A DNA stretch of 8,372 nucleotides from Bacteroidaceae bacterium (GCA_017472905.1 JAFUNW010000077.1:1-8372); one strand, 5' to 3'; positions 1 to 6,488 are shown, counted from the first letter of the stretch. Notes: a model not told the origin generated them from the letters alone. A program made the numbers and translations.

Positions 1-1
1 A

Positions 2-478
2 GCCAACATCCTCTTCTATCTGCTCAACGATGACGTTTTGCTTGATTATGGAACCGACTATGCACGCAAACACCCCACCATTCCTTCGCCCGAAGAGTTT
101 GTAATAACCGATGAAGACTACCGGGAGTTCAAGGAAAAAGTGATGGCATCGGACTTCAAGTACGACAAACAAAGCGAAGGAGCCTTAAAAAAGCTCAAGG
201 AAATTGCGGAATTTGAAGGATATCTGGAGAATGCCCAACCCGAATTTGAGGCATTGGAAAAGAAGCTGACCCATAACTTGGCCAATGATCTTGACCGCTA
301 TGCAAAGGATATTAAAGAAATCATTGCACACGAAATCGTGAAACGTTATTACTATCAGCAGGGAAGCATCATACAGCAATTGAAAGCCGACCCTGAAGTG
401 GAAGAGGCTGTCAAGTTACTCAACGATTCGGTACGCTATACGACCCTGTTCAAAGCGCCGCAACAGAAAGAAGGATAA
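2..478 (+). CDS. S41-family carboxy-terminal processing peptidase, C-terminal fragment
   Basis: This is the last 158 residues of a protein whose 5' end lies outside the window. The frame is open from position 2 and stops at 476-478. The fragment is hydrophilic and mostly helical, rich in Glu and Lys. Stretches such as KYDKQSEGALKKLKEIAEFEGY and EIVKRYYYQQGSI resemble the C-terminal helical region of Bacteroides S41 peptidases (C-terminal processing protease family), periplasmic enzymes with a PDZ domain and a Ser-Lys dyad. Neither the PDZ domain nor the catalytic residues are in the visible part, so the call rests on family resemblance recalled for this tail. No clear terminator follows: the 93 bp to the next gene hold only a 5-bp stem near 506-519. 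Another helical periplasmic protein remains possible. Confidence 0.65.
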   Translation, partial: ANILFYLLNDDVLLDYGTDYARKHPTIPSPEEFVITDEDYREFKEKVMASDFKYDKQSEGALKKLKEIAEFEGYLENAQPEFEALEKKLTHNLANDLDRYAKDIKEIIAHEIVKRYYYQQGSIIQQLKADPEVEEAVKLLNDSVRYTTLFKAPQQKEG

Positions 479-571
479 AACACAACTATATACTTGGGAG
501 CTCCTTTTGTTGCCACAAACCGGAGGTAGTTATCCCCTATATCTGATTATAAACCACTTAAAATTAACACG

Positions 572-1486
572 ATGAAAAGATTGATGAAACTAACAATGAT
601 GATTTGTCTGTTAGGCATCTCCATCACAACACGAGCAGGCGTCTCTATAAACGAAATCAGAGAAAACGCACGATTTATCACCGACCGAATGAGGTATGAG
701 CTTCACCTCTCATATTATCAGTACAACGATGCTTACGAAGTAAACTTCGATTTTGTAAACAATGCCATCCACCTCATGCCGTTCGTTACCCGAGGTGAGG
801 ATTGGGCCATCAACGATTATTACCGCTTACTCGACATCCGAAACGAAGACATGCGATGGATTCTGACAAGCCGACAATACGTAGAATTCATGGAAGCGGA
901 CTATTTCTTCCGTCCCATCTATGCTTCCAGAGGACAATGGTATTTCCGGATTTACCTGCACTACAAGGACAGGCATTTCTTCCATTTCGCACTACCGAAG
1001 CTTTACCATAGTTACAACGGGGCGCACCATCGGAAACACTTCAGCCACGAATCGTTCTACCGGAAACATTTCCACGAACACTATTCTCACAACATCTACG
1101 AGAAGCACCACAGCATGTTCCACGACAAGAACTATCGAAAAATATCGCAACGCGATTTCGGACACAAGCCCTCGAAAGATGCAACACGTCCGAATAAACA
1201 ACAACCTCCTACTTTCCATGTAGGAAACGGGAAAGCCAACCAACCGACTGCACGTCCACGACAAGAACAACAAGGCAATAGGCCACAAAATGAAAAAGGA
1301 AGAAAAGAGGATATCCGGAAAGACTACAACAACCCGCCAAAGAACAATAATCAGACAAACAGGAGCACCCGAACGCGAGTAGAGCGCCGAGAAGACAACT
1401 CCAACCGCAATAGCAATTCCACTCGTTCCGGCAGAAGAAGCAACGAAAGAAGCACCTCTTCTCGCTCCTCCGGAAGCAGACGATAA
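572..1486 (+). CDS. Exported protein of unknown function with His-rich middle and Arg/Asn/Ser-rich tail
   Basis: The product has 304 residues. Residues 1-22 look like a Sec signal peptide (MKRLMK, then a hydrophobic core, ending near TTRAG). Residues 25-140 form the folded-looking part, with ENARFITDRMRYELHLSYYQYNDAYEVNFDFVNNA, a pattern faintly like the helical LTxxQ/Spy-type periplasmic proteins; that link is weak. Residues 130-184 contain 15 histidines, 11 of them between 152 and 184 in HH, HxH and HxxH spacings. Residues 200-304 are low complexity, rich in Arg, Asn, Gln and Ser, with a strongly basic end (SRSSGSRR). I recall similar hypothetical proteins in Bacteroides but no assigned role. 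Metal binding by the His-rich part is inference. The ATG at 572 is chosen because the signal peptide begins there; no Shine-Dalgarno is visible. The gene is followed by a hairpin terminator shared with tsf. Confidence 0.8.
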   Translation: MKRLMKLTMMICLLGISITTRAGVSINEIRENARFITDRMRYELHLSYYQYNDAYEVNFDFVNNAIHLMPFVTRGEDWAINDYYRLLDIRNEDMRWILTSRQYVEFMEADYFFRPIYASRGQWYFRIYLHYKDRHFFHFALPKLYHSYNGAHHRKHFSHESFYRKHFHEHYSHNIYEKHHSMFHDKNYRKISQRDFGHKPSKDATRPNKQQPPTFHVGNGKANQPTARPRQEQQGNRPQNEKGRKEDIRKDYNNPPKNNNQTNRSTRTRVERREDNSNRNSNSTRSGRRSNERSTSSRSSGSRR

Positions 1487-1501
1487 ATCATAGCATACGA
1501 A

Positions 1502-1533
1502 AAAAGGCTGCAACATTTCTGCTGCAGCCTTTT
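1502..1533. terminator. Bidirectional hairpin terminator between convergent genes
   Basis: A perfect 11-bp stem, AAAAGGCTGCA (1502-1512) against TGCAGCCTTTT (1523-1533), encloses a 10-nt loop. The A-run on one side and the T-run on the other give a U-tract in either direction. It lies 15 bp after the stop of the + strand gene and 26 bp after the end of tsf on the minus strand, so it can end both transcripts. Confidence 0.85.
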
Positions 1534-1559
1534 CTTGTATTATAATTCAGCGTTTGGAA

Positions 1560-2549
1560 TTATTCAGCACGCAAAGTAAAGCGTTTGAAAGCAACAATCT
1601 TCAATTCAGGATCAGTTTCTTTCAACACTTCGCGTACAGTCTTCTTGCCATCCATGATATCCTCTTGGTTGAGCAAGCAAACCTCTTTCAAGAATTTGCC
1701 CAAACGACCTTTGGCGATATTCTGAATCATAGCTTCCGGCAAGTTGGCAGCTTTCTCTGCAGAAACAGTAGCAATGATTTCCTTAGCCTTAGCTACATCC
1801 TCAGCAGTAATCCAACCTTTAGCCATGTTGCTCTCCAGGTGGTCTTCGCTATCCACATGAGCAGGATTGATTCCGGCTTTCTTCAAAGCAGCCTCAACAG
1901 CTTTCTGAACTTGCTCAGCCTTGGTTTTCTCAACAGCAACGGCAATTTCTGCGTTCTTCACCTCTTCAGAAACACCATCCTCATCGATTGCCAACGGATT
2001 CATGGCAGCGATCTGCATAGCCACACCCTTAGCAGCAGCCTCTGCAGCCTTGTTCATAGCCACGAGTGTACAGAGTTGGTTCTTTCCTTGGTGGTTGTAA
2101 ACGGTAGTATATTCGCCCTCTACGGTCATGTAACCATCAAGTTCCATCTTCTCACCGGTGATACCGCTGCGGTCGGTTACAGCATCCTGTACGGTTCCGT
2201 TACCCAAAGTCAAAGCTTTCACCTCTTCCAAAGTCTGGCATTTGTTAGCTACAGCCAAGTCCAAGATATCTTGAGTCAACTTCACGAAGTCAACGTTGTT
2301 TGCAACGAAGTCAGTTTCACACTTCAAAGCAATGATGGCAGCAAATCCGCCTTCAGCCTTCGCCAACACACAACCCTCAGAAGCTTCGCGGTCAGAGCGT
2401 TTTGCAGCTACAGCCTGTCCTTTTTTACGGATAATTTCCATTGCTTTATCGATATCGCCTTCAGCTTCATTCAAGGCGTTCTTACAATCCATCATACCAG
2501 CGCCGGTCATTTTGCGGAGCTTGGTAATTTCAGCCATTGTTACAGCCAT
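1560..2549 (-). CDS. tsf: Translation elongation factor Ts
   Basis: EF-Ts is the cytoplasmic nucleotide exchange factor that releases GDP from EF-Tu so that it can be recharged with GTP. The product has 329 residues, longer than the roughly 283 of E. coli but as I recall for Bacteroides. The N-terminal UBA-like segment reads TKLRKMTGAGMMDCKNALNEAEGDIDKAMEIIRKKG (about 9-44). It is followed by the EF-Tu-contacting TDFVAN motif at residues 79-84. The start is the ATG at 2547-2549 giving MAVTMAEI; a second in-frame Met at residue 5 is an alternative. This is the last gene of the rplM-rpsI-rpsB-tsf operon. It is separated from rpsB by 142 bp that contain a long imperfect hairpin, which could set its level relative to S2. 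The gene ends 26 bp before the shared terminator. Confidence 0.97.
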   Translation of the reverse strand: MAVTMAEITKLRKMTGAGMMDCKNALNEAEGDIDKAMEIIRKKGQAVAAKRSDREASEGCVLAKAEGGFAAIIALKCETDFVANNVDFVKLTQDILDLAVANKCQTLEEVKALTLGNGTVQDAVTDRSGITGEKMELDGYMTVEGEYTTVYNHQGKNQLCTLVAMNKAAEAAAKGVAMQIAAMNPLAIDEDGVSEEVKNAEIAVAVEKTKAEQVQKAVEAALKKAGINPAHVDSEDHLESNMAKGWITAEDVAKAKEIIATVSAEKAANLPEAMIQNIAKGRLGKFLKEVCLLNQEDIMDGKKTVREVLKETDPELKIVAFKRFTLRAE

Positions 2550-2595
2550 TGTATTTCTATTTAATTAGGTTATTAATAATTCTTCATAAAAAGCA

Positions 2596-2683
2596 ACGTT
2601 GAGAATTGAGAATTGAGAATGAAAGCATGTCCGTCCGACAAAGTCCGGAGACGTTTTCATCATCAATTTTCAATTCTCAACGT
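2596..2683. repeat. Long imperfect palindrome in the rpsB-tsf gap
   Basis: The arms are 2596-2626 and 2653-2683. The outer 14 bp, ACGTTGAGAATTGA against TCAATTCTCAACGT, pair perfectly. Pairing then continues with a few mismatches for about 31 bp (27 of 31 positions match), around a 26-nt loop. The left arm contains three tandem copies of TTGAGAA (2599-2619). Read on the minus strand, the structure is followed by TGCTTTTTA, so it resembles an intrinsic terminator or attenuator inside the operon. The GAGAATTGAGAATT type of sequence is familiar from intergenic spaces of Bacteroides genomes, so it is probably a dispersed repeat. Neither copy number nor terminator activity can be tested here. Confidence 0.75.
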
Positions 2684-2691
2684 CTTATGTA

Positions 2692-3525
2692 TTATGCCTC
2701 TTCAGTCTCTTCAGCAACTTCAGGTGCAGCAGGTGCACTTTCTTCTGCTTTTTCTACACGAGCTTTTGAAGCACCTCTTTTTCTACCGGCTCTGGGAGTC
2801 GTAGCTTCTCCGGCAGCTTCCATGTCTACTTTCTCAGCTTTTCTCTCTTCCAAACCTTCTTGGATAGCAGCGCAGCAAACATCCAAGATTACTTCGATAG
2901 ATTTGGTAGCATCATCGTTGGCAGGAATTACGAAATCGATGTTGTTGGGGTCTGAGTTTGTATCCACGATACCGAATACGGGAATACCCAAACGGTTAGC
3001 CTCGCGAACAGCGATGTTCTCTTTCAATACGTCTACAACGAAAAGAGCTGACGGCAAGCGAGTCAAGTCAGCGATAGAACCAAGGTTCTTGTCCAACTTG
3101 GCGCGTTGACGGGAAATCTGCAGGATTTCGCGTTTTGAAAGGTTTGAATAAGTACCATCGCTTGTCAATTTGTCGATGGTAGCCATCTTCTTCACAGCCT
3201 TACGGATGGTGGGGAAGTTTGTCAACATACCACCCGGCCAACGCTCAATTACATAAGGCATGTTTACAGAGGCTGCTTTCTCAGCAACCACCTGCTTTGC
3301 TTGTTTCTTAGTAGCAACAAACAGGATTCTCTTTCCTGATTTTACGATTTGCTTCATTGCTTGGGCAGCTTCTTCTACCTTTGCAACAGTCTTATGGAGG
3401 TCAATGATGTGAATACCATTGCGTTCCATGAAGATATACGGAGCCATTGCAGGATTCCACTTTCTTTTCAAGTGACCGAAGTGGCAACCGGCTTCCAATA
3501 ATGTATCAAAATTAATTCTTGACAT
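2692..3525 (-). CDS. rpsB: 30S ribosomal protein S2
   Basis: S2 is a late-assembling protein on the solvent side of the small subunit, near S1 and S8 contacts. The product has 277 residues. The N-terminal S2 signature LLEAGCHFGHLKRKWNPAMAPYIFMERNGIHIIDL spans about 9-43. The second conserved block, PSALFVVDVLKENIAVREANRLGIPVFGIVDTNSDPNNIDFVIPANDDA, spans 158-206. After about residue 225 comes a charged Ala/Glu-rich tail (KRGASKARVEKAEESAPAAPEVAEETEEA) absent from the 241-residue E. coli protein but usual in Bacteroides. The start ATG at 3523-3525 is preceded on the minus strand by an A-rich tract with no Shine-Dalgarno. A 226-bp structured spacer separates it from rpsI, which suggests separate control of rpsB-tsf. 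Confidence 0.97.
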   Translation of the reverse strand: MSRINFDTLLEAGCHFGHLKRKWNPAMAPYIFMERNGIHIIDLHKTVAKVEEAAQAMKQIVKSGKRILFVATKKQAKQVVAEKAASVNMPYVIERWPGGMLTNFPTIRKAVKKMATIDKLTSDGTYSNLSKREILQISRQRAKLDKNLGSIADLTRLPSALFVVDVLKENIAVREANRLGIPVFGIVDTNSDPNNIDFVIPANDDATKSIEVILDVCCAAIQEGLEERKAEKVDMEAAGEATTPRAGRKRGASKARVEKAEESAPAAPEVAEETEEA

Positions 3526-3751
3526 TTTCTTTTCTTTTTTTATTCGTTTACATTCTTTTTAGCTATCAACCGCCTCCGCGAAGAGATGCGGCCTTTTTTG
3601 TTCACCAACCATCAGGTAGTCTTTCGTCCACAAAGAATCCCGACAGTTTAGATTCTAAACGTATTTTTCAGTTCGTTACAATTGAGTTTTTCAAGCGGCA
3701 TGCATACACATCCCGATGAAGTGTTCAATCAAGCAACTTCCAAACCCAAAA
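3526..3751 (-). promoter_or_regulatory. Structured rpsI-rpsB spacer, candidate S2 leader
   Basis: This is a 226-bp untranslated stretch inside an otherwise compact operon; rplM and rpsI are only 5 bp apart. It contains a hairpin with arms 3570-3576 and 3585-3591 (CCGCCTC against GATGCGG, one mismatch, 8-nt loop) and a perfect 15-bp palindrome at 3646-3660 (GTTTAGA, central T, TCTAAAC). On the plus strand the hairpin is followed by six T (3594-3599). On the minus strand it is preceded by six A and followed by no U-run, so it does not look like a terminator for the operon. A TAATTTTG on the minus strand (3754-3747) matches the -7 consensus, but no convincing -33 element precedes it. A leader for S2 autoregulation is inference from length and position only. 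Confidence 0.4.
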
Positions 3752-4138
3752 TTAACGTTTACTGAACTGGAATCTTCTACGTGCTTTGGGACGTCCCGGT
3801 TTCTTACGCTCTACAGCGCGTGAATCGCGAGTCATGAAGCCTTCTGCACGCAAAGTCTTCTTGTCTTCCGGATTGATTTTCACCAAAGCGCGGGCAATAG
3901 CCAAGCGCAATGCTTGAGATTGGCCGGTGAAACCACCACCGTAAAGATTTACCTTAATATCATATTTCTCGGCAACCTCCAATTTGTTCAACGGTTGCTT
4001 AACCACATACTGAAGAATGGTTGAAGGAAAGTACTGAGTCAAATCTCTTTTGTTGATAGTAATCTTTCCTGTACCTTCGCTAACGTATACACGAGCGATA
4101 GCGCGTTTACGTCTGCCTAATGCGTTTACTACTTCCAT
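3752..4138 (-). CDS. rpsI: 30S ribosomal protein S9
   Basis: S9 sits in the head of the small subunit, and its C-terminal tail reaches the P-site tRNA. The product has 128 residues, about normal length. It starts MEVVNALGRRKRAIARVYV and carries the family signature GGGFTGQSQALRLAIARAL at residues 67-85. It ends in the basic tail KKPGRPKARRRFQFSKR, whose terminal SKR is the conserved tRNA-contacting end. The start ATG (4136-4138) lies 5 bp after the rplM stop, so the two are almost certainly co-transcribed and translationally coupled. L13 and S9 are paired in this way in most bacteria. Confidence 0.97.
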   Translation of the reverse strand: MEVVNALGRRKRAIARVYVSEGTGKITINKRDLTQYFPSTILQYVVKQPLNKLEVAEKYDIKVNLYGGGFTGQSQALRLAIARALVKINPEDKKTLRAEGFMTRDSRAVERKKPGRPKARRRFQFSKR

Positions 4139-4143
4139 GTTTC

Positions 4144-4605
4144 TTATTTAAGTGAATTTATATCGATTGACTTCGGATTTTGAGCCTGATGTTTGTGCTC
4201 GCTACCTGCATATACATAAAGATTACCCAGCAATTGAGATGCCAAGCGGTTTTTGGGCAACATGCCCTTCACTACTTTCTTGAGCAATTTCTCTTCACCG
4301 TTCGGACGAGCCATCAAAGCGGCAGGAGTCATCTCTCTTTGACCACCGGGGTAGCCTGTATGACGGAGATAAACACGATCGGTCCACTTGTTTCCGGTCA
4401 ATTTCACTTTGTCTGCGTTGATAATAATCACATTGTCACCGCAATCTACGTTGGGAGTGAAGTTAGGTTTGTACTTTCCTCTCAACAGTTTCGCAACTTT
4501 CGTACCGAGACGGCCTAACACCTGGTCGGTAGCATCCACAACAACCCATTCTTTGGTTGCCGTTTCCTTGTTTGCAGAAATGGTCTTGTAACTTAAAGTA
4601 TCCAC
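4144..4605 (-). CDS. rplM: 50S ribosomal protein L13, GTG start
   Basis: L13 is an early-assembly protein of the large subunit. From the GTG at 4603-4605 the product has 153 residues, starting (M)DTLSYKTISANKE as in Bacteroides L13. Conserved stretches include EWVVVDATDQVLGRLGTKVAKLLRGKYKPNFTPNVDCGD (19-57) and VVKGMLPKNRLASQLLGNLYVYAGSEHKH (111-139). The frame stays open 23 codons further upstream to a TTG at 4672-4674. That extension falls in the predicted leader hairpin and adds residues not expected of L13, so the GTG is preferred. It is the first gene of the operon, under the promoter at 4735-4765. Confidence 0.93.
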   Translation of the reverse strand: MDTLSYKTISANKETATKEWVVVDATDQVLGRLGTKVAKLLRGKYKPNFTPNVDCGDNVIIINADKVKLTGNKWTDRVYLRHTGYPGGQREMTPAALMARPNGEEKLLKKVVKGMLPKNRLASQLLGNLYVYAGSEHKHQAQNPKSIDINSLK

Positions 4606-4636
4606 TCTAAAATCTTTTTTAAATTGTTTAACTACT

Positions 4637-4695
4637 AAAAAACAATAGCATAAGCCCGTTCTCTTCGGACACAAGAGAATGAGATAATATGCTAT
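4637..4695 (-). promoter_or_regulatory. Attenuator-like hairpin in the rplM leader
   Basis: In the untranslated leader the minus-strand RNA can form an outer stem ATAGCATA (4688-4695) against TATGCTAT (4645-4652). It can also form an inner perfect 7-bp stem, TTCTCTT/AAGAGAA (4673-4679 with 4659-4665), closing a 7-nt loop. The outer stem is followed on the minus strand by TG and six T (4644-4637), the layout of a Rho-independent terminator or attenuator about 30 nt before the GTG. Ribosomal-protein leaders that bind L13 are known in other bacteria, and I recall one proposed for Bacteroidia. Identity with it cannot be confirmed here. Confidence 0.5.
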
Positions 4696-4734
4696 AAATT
4701 AATCTTTTATCTCATTTTGATAATAATCGGCCTG

Positions 4735-4765
4735 CAAAGGTAGGCATTTTTTCTCAACCGACAAA
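4735..4765 (-). promoter_or_regulatory. Bacteroides-type promoter of the rplM operon
   Basis: On the minus strand, TTTG (4765-4762) is followed by 19 nt and then TACCTTTG (4742-4735) and C. This matches the Bacteroides primary sigma consensus of -33 TTTG and -7 TAnnTTTG with the expected spacing. Transcription should begin near 4726-4730, giving a leader of about 120 nt. A-tracts just upstream (about 4766-4790) could act as an UP-like element. Confidence 0.85.
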
Positions 4766-4860
4766 GGTTTTTAAGAGGCTTTTTTTCAATCAGTTGCACA
4801 AAACAAAGCAGAATGTCCCCTTTTCACACTTTTTCTTGCTCCAAGCAAACAAAAAAGGCG

Positions 4861-4998
4861 CCGGTTGCTCCCAAAAATCTGCCGTGCAGCAGAGTTCGGT
4901 TTGCCGTGCAGCAAAAGTTCGTCTGCTGCACGGCAAAAATTGCTCCGCCGTGCAGCAGATTTTCGTGAGCAAGGCAGCAGATTTTCAGGAGCGACCGG
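4861..4998. repeat. 138-bp palindromic element built from GCCGTGCAGCA copies
   Basis: The 11-mer GCCGTGCAGCA occurs at 4881-4891, 4903-4913 and 4947-4957, and inverted at 4924-4934. A fifth, degenerate unit shares the 13-mer GCAGCAGATTTTC (4974-4986) with the fourth (4952-4964). The ends form an imperfect terminal inverted repeat, 4861-4882 against 4977-4998 (19 of 22 positions), beginning CCGGTTGCTCC and CCGGTCGCTCC. No flanking target duplication is obvious and no transposase is encoded. The short ORFs over it on both strands are Cys/Ala/Arg-rich translations of the repeat. It looks like a miniature dispersed element between rplM and the flavodiiron gene; copy number elsewhere cannot be seen. 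Confidence 0.75.
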
Positions 4999-5042
4999 CC
5001 AAAAAGAAACGCAGGCCTTTGAACCTTTCAGCATGCTTTTCG

Positions 5043-5073
5043 GTTGATTAAAGTACACCTTATTATATATACG
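5043..5073 (+). promoter_or_regulatory. Possible weak promoter of the flavodiiron gene
   Basis: GTTG (5043-5046) lies 19 nt before TATATACG (5066-5073), which fits the spacing of a Bacteroides promoter but only loosely the -7 consensus TAnnTTTG. Transcription would begin near 5080, about 40 nt before the ATG. The second half overlaps an alternating TA/CG tract (5064-5081). This is the best candidate upstream of the gene, but the match is poor. Confidence 0.28.
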
Positions 5074-5120
5074 CGCGCGCGAAGAAATAAGAGAATCAAA
5101 AACCAAACTTAAAAGATAAA

Positions 5121-6314
5121 ATGAATATGAAACTGACTGAAAACCTCTATTACGTAGGTGTGAACGACCGGACAAAAGGATTGTTCGAGGGGCTTTGGCC
5201 TTTGCCGGAAGGGATTTCATACAATTCCTACCTCTTGGTGGACGACCACGTTGCGCTGATCGACACGGTAGACGCAGCTTTCTTCGACACCTTTCTGTCC
5301 GAAATACGCCGCGCCATCGGACACCGGCCGATAGACTACCTCATCATCAACCACATGGAGCCGGACCACTCCGGAGCCATCAACCGGATATGTCGCGAAT
5401 ACCCCGACATCACGTTGGTGGGCAATGCACAGACCCAACGGATGATTGACGGTTTCTATCGCACCGGAGGAAACCGACTGACGGTAAACGAGAACGATGT
5501 GCTCACACTCGGAAAGTATCGGCTCCGCTTCCACCTGATACCGATGGTGCACTGGCCCGAAACAATGGTCACTTTCGACTACGAGCGTGGCATTCTCTTC
5601 TCCGGCGATGCCTTCGGATGTTTCGGAGCACTGAACGGCGGTGTGATAGACAAATTCATCGTCTCCGCACGATATTGGGACGAGATGGTCCGCTACTATT
5701 CCAACATTGTCGGGAAGTACGGACCGCAGGTACAAAAGGCATTACACAAGCTGAAAGGGCTGGAGATACGGATGGTCTGTCCGGCACATGGCCCCGTATG
5801 GACCGAAGAGATTCCCCACGTCTTCACTCTCTACGACCGCATGAGTCGCTACGAAGCCGACAACGGACTGGTCATCTGCTACGGAAGCATGTACAGCAAC
5901 ACGGCACGCATGGCCGAAGTGATAGCCCGTGCTGCCTCCAAAGCCGGAGTGCGCGACATTGTGCTGCACGATGTCTCCCAAAAACACCACTCCTACATCC
6001 TGGCCGATGTCTTCCGCCACCGGGGACTGATGGTGGGCGCACCTACCTACAACGGCGACCTCTTTCCTGAGATGGAGGCGCTGATTAAAAAAATTGTGGC
6101 ACGCGGAGTCCGTAACCGACTCTTCTCGTTCTTCGGTTCGTTCACGTGGGCCGGGCAGTCGCTGCGGCGCATCGCCGCACTGACCGAAGCGGCCCGATTC
6201 GAACCGGTCGGTTCACCGATAGAGATGAGACAAGGGCGTTTGGAAGAGGTGTACGATGCCTGCCAAGCATTGGGAGCACTCATGGCTGCACGTTTGAAGG
6301 AATCGGAGACCTAA
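5121..6314 (+). CDS. Flavodiiron protein (A-type flavoprotein), oxygen or NO reductase
   Basis: The product has 397 residues, the usual length for a two-domain flavodiiron protein without a fused rubredoxin. Residues 1-245 are the metallo-beta-lactamase-like domain with a full set of diiron ligands: H78, E80 and D82 in HMEPDH, H144 in VHWPE, D163 in SGDAFG and H223 in CPAHGP. Residues 249-393 are the flavodoxin-like domain, with the FMN phosphate loop YGSMYSNTARMA (254-265) and GAPTYNGDLFP (307-316). The family reduces O2 to water or NO to N2O in the cytoplasm, taking electrons from rubredoxin or an NADH:rubredoxin route. In an anaerobe it protects against oxygen or nitrosative stress. Substrate preference cannot be read from the sequence. 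The ATG at 5121 is chosen over the one at 5127. The gene appears monocistronic and ends before a hairpin terminator. Confidence 0.95.
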   Translation: MNMKLTENLYYVGVNDRTKGLFEGLWPLPEGISYNSYLLVDDHVALIDTVDAAFFDTFLSEIRRAIGHRPIDYLIINHMEPDHSGAINRICREYPDITLVGNAQTQRMIDGFYRTGGNRLTVNENDVLTLGKYRLRFHLIPMVHWPETMVTFDYERGILFSGDAFGCFGALNGGVIDKFIVSARYWDEMVRYYSNIVGKYGPQVQKALHKLKGLEIRMVCPAHGPVWTEEIPHVFTLYDRMSRYEADNGLVICYGSMYSNTARMAEVIARAASKAGVRDIVLHDVSQKHHSYILADVFRHRGLMVGAPTYNGDLFPEMEALIKKIVARGVRNRLFSFFGSFTWAGQSLRRIAALTEAARFEPVGSPIEMRQGRLEEVYDACQALGALMAARLKESET

Positions 6315-6379
6315 AAGCAAATGAAAAAGAACACCATTCGGAATACAAAGAGCCGATCCCTCTAGAACTTATGCTTCAA

Positions 6380-6424
6380 AAAAGGATGGAGAAGTGCCCA
6401 AACGGAACATTTCTCCATCCTTTT
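6380..6424 (+). terminator. Rho-independent terminator after the flavodiiron gene
   Basis: A 10-bp stem GGATGGAGAA (6384-6393) against TTCTCCATCC (6411-6420) is extended by AAAA/TTTT to 14 bp. It encloses a 17-nt loop and is followed by TTTTAC. It sits 65 bp after the stop of the flavodiiron gene and before the next promoter. Confidence 0.8.
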
Positions 6425-6452
6425 ACATTACCTCTCGCCCGTTTTTTAGGGT

Positions 6453-6460
6453 TACCTTTG
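6453..6460 (+). promoter_or_regulatory. Promoter -7 element of the metallophosphatase operon
   Basis: TACCTTTG followed by C is a perfect Bacteroides -7 element, identical to that of the rplM promoter. A good -33 TTTG is missing at the expected distance (about 6430-6433 reads ACCT-like sequence), so it may be weak or need an activator. Transcription would start near 6467, leaving about 20 nt of leader before the ATG at 6489. Confidence 0.6.
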
Positions 6461-6488
6461 CACTCTGATTTATCTGACAGACTGCAAA

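Noticed and set aside
538..545. TATATCTG as a -7 element for the gene at 572
   Set aside because: It deviates from TAnnTTTG and no TTTG lies 19-21 bp upstream; the nearest (506-509) is 28 bp away.
992..1516. 174-codon minus-strand ORF opposite the His-rich exported protein
   Set aside because: It is produced by the biased codons of the real gene, runs through the terminator hairpin, and has no recognisable domain or start context.
1554..2564. 336-codon plus-strand ORF opposite tsf
   Set aside because: It is the antisense shadow of EF-Ts, whose identity is certain. The translation is Ser/Leu/His-rich with no family signature.
4606..4674. N-terminal extension of L13 from TTG at 4674
   Set aside because: The added 23 residues (MCPKRTGLCYCF...) are not part of known L13 proteins, and they overlap the predicted leader hairpin and U-run.
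4861..4998. CRISPR array
   Set aside because: The units are only 11-13 nt, irregularly spaced, in both orientations, with no spacer-sized unique sequence and no cas genes nearby.
4786..5220. ORFs on both strands over the GCCGTGCAGCA element
   Set aside because: They repeat LLHGK/CCTA/AARQ-type translations of the palindromic unit on both strands and overlap the promoter region, so they are repeat artefacts.
5217..5735. 172-codon minus-strand ORF inside the flavodiiron gene
   Set aside because: It is antisense to a gene with all expected metal and FMN motifs; its translation has no recognisable features.
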